Position numbers and translations under genes: made by a program
The notes under the pieces: model-generated
The model's input: only the letters and a program-made list of their open reading frames with translations
Databases searched by the model: none
What the model was told of the DNA's origin: nothing
Assembly: GCA_903873805.1 (NCBI GenBank)
Contig: CAIQQB010000179.1
Span: 1 to 37,377, forward strand
Source: an uncultured Opitutia bacterium
GTDB taxonomy: Bacteria > Verrucomicrobiota > Verrucomicrobiia > Opitutales > Opitutaceae
Reading direction: 5' to 3'
Length of the DNA: 37,377 nucleotides
Shown: piece after piece, positions 33,084 through 37,377 of the stretch
How the letters are laid out: each line of letters begins with the position of its first letter
How positions within the stretch are numbered: position 1 is the stretch's first letter

Positions 33084-34697
33084 TCACCGCTTCGCCCGCG
33101 CCAGTTCGGCGGCGCGGTCGTATTGCCGGCGAAACGACGCACCGAGCTCATCGGCTAGCCGCAGTTCCAATAGCCGGTCCGGCGCCGCCAGCGCCGCATG
33201 GATCCGCCCCTGGACCGCCGCGTAGTTCACCGCCCCCACGTCCTGCAGCGCGGCCATCGCCTCCGCCGGCTGGCCAGCGGCGTTGATTTCGCGCCAGGCG
33301 CGGACGAGTTCGGGGTGCGCGTCGATGCACATGACGCGGATGACAAAGGACATTTCCCGGAAAAGGCCGCCCGTCCAGGCGGGGCGGTACACCAGCGGAC
33401 TGCGGTCGGCAAACGGCGCGTCGCCGGGATCGCTCCGCCACGGGATCAGATCCGCCTGCGCATAAAAGTCCCGCCGGACCGGCAGGCGGCGCAGGGCGTA
33501 GTGTTCCGGCCCGCCGGGCGCCCCAGCCTTGAGGCCCCAGATCTTCTGCCCCTCTGGGGAGAGCACAAACTCGATGAACGCCGCCGCCACCGCCCGGTGG
33601 GGCGCGCCGCGCAGCAGGGCCACCGGGTCGACGGAAGCGACCGTGCCGCCTGCCGGCGCCACATAGCCAATCCGGCCGTCCACGCCGCGGCGGTGGAGCG
33701 ACTCCTCCTGCTGGCGCGCAAAGAAGTCGATGCACAGGCCCGCCGCGCAGTCTCCCGCCGCCACGTCGATCGGGACCTTCTGCGCCGAGTCCGTGAAGTA
33801 GCGCCCGTTCGCCGCGATCAGCTGGAGGAGGCGCAGCCCGGCGGTCCAGCCCTCGCGCACCGCCTGCGCCTCCCGCGCCGCCGGGTCGCCACCGGGCGCC
33901 GCGGCCGCCAGCGCGAGCAGTCGCTGCTGCATCTGCTGCTGGATGACGTTTTCAAACGCCGCCGCGATCGACCCGCTCTTCGTCGGGTCGGCCAGGGCGA
34001 TCCGCCCGAGGTAGCGCGGGTCCGCCAGGTCCGCCCACTGGGCCGGCGGCCGGTCCAGGCCGAGGCGCTGCAGCGCCGCGCCGTTGGAGATGATCCCGAA
34101 ATTGCTGAGCACGCAGCCGATCCAGCGGCCCGCCGGATCCCTGTATTCAGCTCCCGCATACGCCGCCGGGATCGCCGCTTCGCCAAACCAGTCCGGATGC
34201 TGCTCCAGCACGCCGCTCGGCATCATCCGGCCGGCCTGCGCCTGACGGGCGAAATCGAAGCTGCCCCCGCCGAAGAACAGGTCGATCCCGCAGCCGACGT
34301 CGGAGGCGAGGAAGGCCGCGCGCGCCTCGGCCGCGGCCGGCGGGGCGCCGGGCGCCGGCCGGTCGGTGGCGAATCCCGCCTGCACGGCGTTGCTCCACGG
34401 GCGGTGCAGCAGGCCGGTCCAGTAGGCCTCGAACGCCGCCGTGTAGCCGCCGTCCAGGAACCGCGCGATCTCGCTCGTGCCGCCGATCACCCGCCAGTCC
34501 ACCGCCACCGTCCGCCCGGTGCGCGCGCGGTACCAGCGCTGAAACGCGTGCCCGAATTCGGTGCGCACCGCCTCGTTGTGGGGCGAAATGATGACGAGGG
34601 TGTCGTCGGCCGCGGCGTCCGGCCCCGTCCGCGGGCGCAGCGCGAACGGCAGGGCCAGTGTCGCCGCCAGGGCCAGGAGCAACAGCGCGCGCTTCAT
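33084..34697 (-). CDS. ABC extracellular solute-binding protein (ferric-type), oversized
   Basis: 537 residues, compared with about 340 for usual FbpA-type proteins. The start at 34697 gives signal peptide MKRALLLLALAATLALPFAL. The mature protein opens DTLVIISPHNEAVRTEFGHA, a type-II periplasmic-binding fold of the iron(III)/thiosulfate kind, with YTGL-like and SNFGIISNGAALQRL, LADPTKSGSIAAAFENVIQQ and VDPVALLRGAPHRAVAAAFI blocks. The extra ~150 C-terminal residues (from about 400) are helical and Ala/Arg-rich. The substrate is not shown by the sequence. It lies 13 bases after the ATPase gene on the same strand, and no permease gene is present. Confidence 0.88.
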   Translation of the reverse strand: MKRALLLLALAATLALPFALRPRTGPDAAADDTLVIISPHNEAVRTEFGHAFQRWYRARTGRTVAVDWRVIGGTSEIARFLDGGYTAAFEAYWTGLLHRPWSNAVQAGFATDRPAPGAPPAAAEARAAFLASDVGCGIDLFFGGGSFDFARQAQAGRMMPSGVLEQHPDWFGEAAIPAAYAGAEYRDPAGRWIGCVLSNFGIISNGAALQRLGLDRPPAQWADLADPRYLGRIALADPTKSGSIAAAFENVIQQQMQQRLLALAAAAPGGDPAAREAQAVREGWTAGLRLLQLIAANGRYFTDSAQKVPIDVAAGDCAAGLCIDFFARQQEESLHRRGVDGRIGYVAPAGGTVASVDPVALLRGAPHRAVAAAFIEFVLSPEGQKIWGLKAGAPGGPEHYALRRLPVRRDFYAQADLIPWRSDPGDAPFADRSPLVYRPAWTGGLFREMSFVIRVMCIDAHPELVRAWREINAAGQPAEAMAALQDVGAVNYAAVQGRIHAALAAPDRLLELRLADELGASFRRQYDRAAELARAKR

Positions 34698-34710
34698 GGT
34701 CGGCGGCGGC

Positions 34711-35781
34711 TCACGCGTCCAGCACCACCACGTCCGGCGGCGCCGCGATGGCATACCTTTCGCCCGCGCCGTCCGCGCCGGGGGGCGGCGGATTCAGCTC
34801 GAGGATTTTCAACGTCGCCCCCGCGGCGGCAAACTCGTGCTGGGCCGTGTCACCGAGGTAGATTCCGCCGCCGATCCGCCCGCGCACCCCGTTGCGCGCC
34901 GGGGCCGCGGCCTGCAGCGTCCAGCACTCCGGCCGGATCGAAAGGGTCACGCCGCTCCCGATCGCCGGCCGCTTCGCCGGGTCGCCCAATACGCCCTCGA
35001 ACCGGCCCAGCGCGCTGTCCACGAAGGCGTGCTCCCCGTCCAGCCCGGCCAGCGTGCCCGAGATGAAGTTCGTCTCGCCGATGAAGGCGGCCACCGCGCG
35101 GCTCACAGGCCGCCGGTAAACCTCGCGCGGCGTGCCGACCTGCCGGACGCGGCCGCCGTCGAGAATCGCCATCCGGTCGGCGATCGCCAGAGCCTCCTTC
35201 TGGTCGTGGGTCACATAGACGGCGGTGAGCCGGAATTCCCGGCAGACGCGGCGGATCTCCGCACGCATTTCCAGCCGCAGGCCCGCGTCGAGGTTGGACA
35301 GCGGCTCGTCGAGCAGCAGGCAGCGCGGCCGGACCACCAGCGCGCGGGCCAGCGCGACCCGCTGCTGCTGTCCGCCGGAGAGCTCGGTGGGGCGGCGGCC
35401 GGCCAGCGCCTCCAGGCGCATCACCGCCAGCGCGTCGGCCACCCGCCCGGCGATCTCGGGCTTGGGCACATGCTGCTCCCGGAGCCCGAACGCGACATTC
35501 TCCGCCACGGTCAGATGCGGCCAGAGCGCGTAGTTTTGAAACACCAGCGCGATGCGGCGCCGGTGCGGGGCGAGCCGGGTCACGTCCTCCCCGCCGAAAC
35601 GAATGGAGCCCGCGTCGGGCAGGCAGAAGCCGGCCAGGCTGCGCAACAGCGTCGTCTTGCCGCAACCGCTGGGCCCGAGGAGGAAGAAAAGTTCGCCCGG
35701 CGCGATCTCCAGATCGAGCTCGAGCAGGGCCACCGTGGAGCCGAAGCGTTTGGTGAGTTTCTGGATCTGGATGCCGATCAT
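34711..35781 (-). CDS. ABC transporter ATPase, FbpC/PotA type
   Basis: 356 residues. The start at 35781 gives MIGIQIQKLTKRFGS. Walker A GPSGCGKTT lies at 36-44, the Q-loop is VFQNYALWPHL, the signature LSGGQQQRVALARAL starts at 134, Walker B LLLDEPLSNLDA lies at 155-166 and the switch His is in YVTHDQKEAL. A C-terminal TOBE/OB-like domain (about 240-350) is as in iron, polyamine and sulfate importers. It should energise the adjacent binding protein's importer, but the expected permease gene is absent between or beside them. It diverges from the hypoxanthine phosphoribosyltransferase gene. Confidence 0.94.
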   Translation of the reverse strand: MIGIQIQKLTKRFGSTVALLELDLEIAPGELFFLLGPSGCGKTTLLRSLAGFCLPDAGSIRFGGEDVTRLAPHRRRIALVFQNYALWPHLTVAENVAFGLREQHVPKPEIAGRVADALAVMRLEALAGRRPTELSGGQQQRVALARALVVRPRCLLLDEPLSNLDAGLRLEMRAEIRRVCREFRLTAVYVTHDQKEALAIADRMAILDGGRVRQVGTPREVYRRPVSRAVAAFIGETNFISGTLAGLDGEHAFVDSALGRFEGVLGDPAKRPAIGSGVTLSIRPECWTLQAAAPARNGVRGRIGGGIYLGDTAQHEFAAAGATLKILELNPPPPGADGAGERYAIAAPPDVVVLDA

Positions 35782-35842
35782 GCCGCGCGGACGCCGCGCC
35801 CCGGCAGGCAACGTTCCACCCCCCGGCAAGTCAAAATAATTA

Positions 35843-35854
35843 CCCGGCGCCGGG
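35843..35854. promoter_or_regulatory. 12-bp perfect palindrome in a divergent promoter region
   Basis: CCCGGCGCCGGG lies midway between the starts of the ABC ATPase gene (minus) and the phosphoribosyltransferase gene (plus), flanked by AT-rich TAATTA. Its position suits an operator or a shared promoter element. GC-rich palindromes arise easily by chance at this base composition, so confidence is low. Confidence 0.2.
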
Positions 35855-35942
35855 ACGCCGCCCCCCAATGTTAAATCTTTCGCCGGGCACACGAACCGGT
35901 TTGCCCCCGCCCCGCCCGCTGTCCTTAATCGGCCCTCCCATC

Positions 35943-36518
35943 ATGCTCACGCGCAAGAAATTTCCGCTTCACGCCGACCTCGAAAACGTCCTCGTCACCG
36001 AACAGGCCATCCGCCGGCGCGTCAAACGCCTCGGGGCCGACATCGCCGCGGCCTACGGCGACTCCGAGATCACCGTGATCGCGATCATCAACGGCGCGAT
36101 TCTCTTCACCGCCGACCTGCTGCGCGAAATCCCCAATCCCATCCGGCTCGACTGCATCCGCATCGCCAGCTACCGCAACGACACCAAGTCCCGCAGCCAG
36201 CCCCAGCTGCTGCAGAGCCTCAGCCTCGACATCGGCGGCCGGCACGTGCTGCTGATCGACGACATCCTCGACACCGCCAAGACGCTCTCGCTGGTGGCGA
36301 AGATGATCGGCAAGCTGAATCCCGCGAGCCTGCGAACCTGCGTGCTGCTCGACAAGCGGGGCCGGCGCGAGGTCGAGTTCGAGGCCGACTTCGTGGGCTT
36401 CCAGATCCCCGACAAGTTCGTCGTCGGCTACGGCCTGGATTTCGCCGAGCGCTACCGCAACCTCCCCTGCATCGGCGTCCTCAAATCCACGCTGCAAAAC
36501 CCGCCCGAGTGGGCCTGA
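35943..36518 (+). CDS. hpt: Hypoxanthine(-guanine) phosphoribosyltransferase
   Basis: 191 residues; salvages hypoxanthine/guanine with PRPP to IMP/GMP. The ATG at 35943 gives MLTRKKFPLHADLENVLVTE. The PRPP-binding motif is HVLLIDDILDTAKTLS. The pyrophosphate loop region (IIAIINGAILFTADLLREI) and the C-terminal purine-binding block PDKFVVGYGLDFAERYRNLP match bacterial HPRT. Plus-strand gene followed at once by the hairpin repeat region at 36518-36776. Confidence 0.95.
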   Translation: MLTRKKFPLHADLENVLVTEQAIRRRVKRLGADIAAAYGDSEITVIAIINGAILFTADLLREIPNPIRLDCIRIASYRNDTKSRSQPQLLQSLSLDIGGRHVLLIDDILDTAKTLSLVAKMIGKLNPASLRTCVLLDKRGRREVEFEADFVGFQIPDKFVVGYGLDFAERYRNLPCIGVLKSTLQNPPEWA

Positions 36519-36645
36519 TACCAATTGTTCGACTGATTTACTCTTTTGTAGGGCCTCACCTCGCGTGAGGCCTTGCCGTTTCTCCCCGCCCAAGGCTCGA
36601 CGCAAGGTCGAGCCCTACGGTGTAAAAGCGAAGTGCCAATGGTAT
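36518..36645. repeat. Intergenic hairpin repeat, copy C (REPIN-like)
   Basis: The core (36548-36618) begins GTAG and ends CTAC. Left stem-loop: GGCCTCAC (36552-36559) and GTGAGGCC (36565-36572). Right stem-loop: GGCTCGAC (36594-36601) and GTCGAGCC (36607-36614). The two stems differ in sequence, and the left stem equals that of the single unit at 12644-12668. Weak outer arms ATACCAATTG (36518-36527) and CCAATGGTAT (36636-36645) pair at 8 of 10 positions. It starts on the last base of the hpt stop codon. Confidence 0.8.
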
Positions 36646-36663
36646 GAGCCACCGCCCGCAAGT

Positions 36664-36683
36664 CCCGCCGCTCACACGGCGGG
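36664..36683. other. Hairpin between repeats C and D
   Basis: CCCGCCG (36664-36670) and CGGCGGG (36677-36683) form a 7-bp stem with a 6-base loop. No T-run follows on either strand. It lies in the spacer between two REP-like elements; function not apparent. Confidence 0.35.
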
Positions 36684-36717
36684 CCACGATGAGTGGGTCG
36701 GTCTCGATGTTCCGCCT

Positions 36718-36776
36718 GTAGGCCAGGTCGCTGACCTGGCTTTGCCATCCGGAGCCAGCTCAACGAGCTGACCTAC
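36718..36776. repeat. Intergenic hairpin repeat, copy D (REPIN-like)
   Basis: Starts GTAGG and ends CCTAC, with stem-loops GCCAGGTC-GCT-GACCTGGC (36722-36740) and CAGCTC-AAC-GAGCTG (36756-36770). Same head-to-head arrangement as copies A-C with yet another pair of stem sequences. It lies just beyond the end of the minus-strand membrane-protein gene. Confidence 0.8.
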
Positions 36777-36781
36777 AATCA

Positions 36782-36809
36782 TGACCTGGCAACCGACGCA
36801 GCCAGGTCA
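36782..36809 (-). terminator. Hairpin at the stop of the two-TM membrane protein gene
   Basis: TGACCTGGC (36782-36790) and GCCAGGTCA (36801-36809) form a perfect 9-bp stem with a 10-base loop, overlapping the stop codon of the gene ending at 36807. On the minus strand it is followed by TGATTGTAGG, so there is no strong T-run. The stem sequence GACCTGGC is the same as in repeat D next to it. It could stop transcription or protect the 3' end. Confidence 0.45.
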
Positions 36810-37184
36810 GTCGTCCTCAACCTCCGTCAAGTCGTGTTTTTCCGACTGGGGTCGCAGCAGGAGGATGAGTCCGTCCGTGAGCTTCCACAATCCGTAGAGG
36901 CCGCCCATCATGATGAAAATGTATATTTTGGCTGCACCGGTGTTAACATGAACAGCGAGCCCGAAGTAGACTACCGCACCCAGCGCGGCCCCGCCGCCAA
37001 ACACCACCTTCCTGAGCCCGATGTTCCTGAGCTCCTGATTACGCTCCGCGCTCAACTCGGCGATCGTCGCATCGGCCTCCTGATCGGAAACCCCATTGGC
37101 CGTCAGATAGTCCCGGACCACCGCCGCCGGTTCCCCCCAGATCAGCTTCGCCCTCGCCTGCGTGAAGAGCTCTTCAGGTTTCAT
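36807..37184 (-). CDS. Small membrane protein with two TM helices
   Basis: 125 residues, not assigned to a named family. The start at 37184 gives MKPEELFTQARAKLIWGEPA. Residues 1-50 are a soluble helical region ending DATIAELSAERNQELRNIGL. Two hydrophobic helices follow at about 60-76 (VFGGGAALGAVVYFGLA) and 87-106 (IYIFIMMGGLYGLWKLTDGL). The tail is acidic (TEVEDD). The N-terminal part resembles small domains with a 'W G x x x x x V x x x L' pattern seen in uncharacterised bacterial membrane proteins. No operon partner is visible. Confidence 0.8.
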   Translation of the reverse strand: MKPEELFTQARAKLIWGEPAAVVRDYLTANGVSDQEADATIAELSAERNQELRNIGLRKVVFGGGAALGAVVYFGLAVHVNTGAAKIYIFIMMGGLYGLWKLTDGLILLLRPQSEKHDLTEVEDD

Positions 37185-37332
37185 GATGGGGGTGTTCCTC
37201 TGTCGCAATGAAAGCCACCGCGTCGGACCAGCGCAAGGGCTAAATGTCATTTACTGTGGGTAAGCCCGGGAGCCCGAAATGGTGGAAACGGACTGGTCTT
37301 CGCCTCCGGCTCCGATCCACAATCCGCTTTGA

Positions 37333-37377
37333 ATGAAGGATGAAACCAGCGTTTTCGCAATGGCCCTGGGGCTGCAC
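37333..37377 (+). CDS. ISL3-family transposase, N-terminal fragment
   Basis: Only 15 codons before the window ends: MKDETSVFAMALGLH. The pattern (acidic start, [LV]F-x-x-A-L-G-L) matches the usual N-terminus of ISL3-family transposases (continuing 'PPW.V' in the family, beyond the window). The upstream 148 bases (37185-37332) show no gene and probably include the left end of the element, whose boundary I cannot place. The family is tentative because so little is visible. Confidence 0.5.
   Translation, partial: MKDETSVFAMALGLH

Noticed and set aside
33198-35066. 622-codon plus-strand frame opposite the binding-protein gene
   Set aside because: Arg/Pro/Ala-rich shadow with no domain; the opposite strand encodes a signal peptide and solute-binding fold.

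Overview
This is a high-GC bacterial window dominated by chromosomal housekeeping genes. The best guess for the host is a Verrucomicrobiota bacterium of the Opitutaceae type (Opitutus/Lacunisphaera-like). This is inferred from an alternative complex III (ACIII) operon fused to a cbb3-like oxidase module, a DksA-like gene between ileS and lspA, stand-alone aguA/aguB genes, high GC and few obvious Shine-Dalgarno sites. No marker gene fixes the taxonomy. Both ends run into probable insertion sequences: an IS3-type orfA start at bases 1-63 and an ISL3-type transposase start at 37333-37377. The window may therefore be a whole contig cut at repeats.

Layout. 1-1400: lower-GC accessory strip with an IS end, a truncated host-like gene, a tyrosine recombinase lacking its catalytic half, and tRNA-Glu(CTC). 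1560-5883 (+): ileS, a DksA-like gene with a histone-H1-like tail, lspA. 6051-10553 (-): yicC, aguA, aguB (agmatine to putrescine) and hisG; two copies of a hairpin repeat flank aguA. 10730-11479 (+): an orphan OmpR-type response regulator. 11670-12551 (-): a small 5'-3' exonuclease.

12697-24199 (-) is the centrepiece, a tightly overlapped respiratory operon. In transcription order it holds a 57-aa Tat-signal mini-protein (GTG start), pentahaem ActA, Fe-S/molybdopterin-fold ActB, ActC, ActD, cytochrome ActE, ActF, a 98-aa membrane protein, a CcoN-like subunit, a CcoO-like cytochrome and a cytochrome c. Together they would oxidise quinol and pass electrons to a terminal oxidase. The CcoN-like subunit seems to lack several canonical haem/copper histidines.

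24365-31943 (-): a six-gene operon of TolC-like channel, membrane-fusion protein, LolC/E-type permease, LolD-type ATPase and two large GT-C-like membrane proteins, resembling a MacAB/DevBCA exporter. 32094-33068 (+): holB-like clamp-loader delta' gene. 33084-35781 (-): ferric-type ABC ATPase and an oversized binding protein with no permease. 35943-36518 (+): hypoxanthine phosphoribosyltransferase. 36807-37184 (-): small two-TM membrane protein.

The most unusual non-coding content is a family of intergenic hairpins with conserved GTAG heads but different stems (REP/REPIN-like), some with self-complementary outer arms, and short heptameric CCAAAAT repeats, one of them in frame inside ileS.
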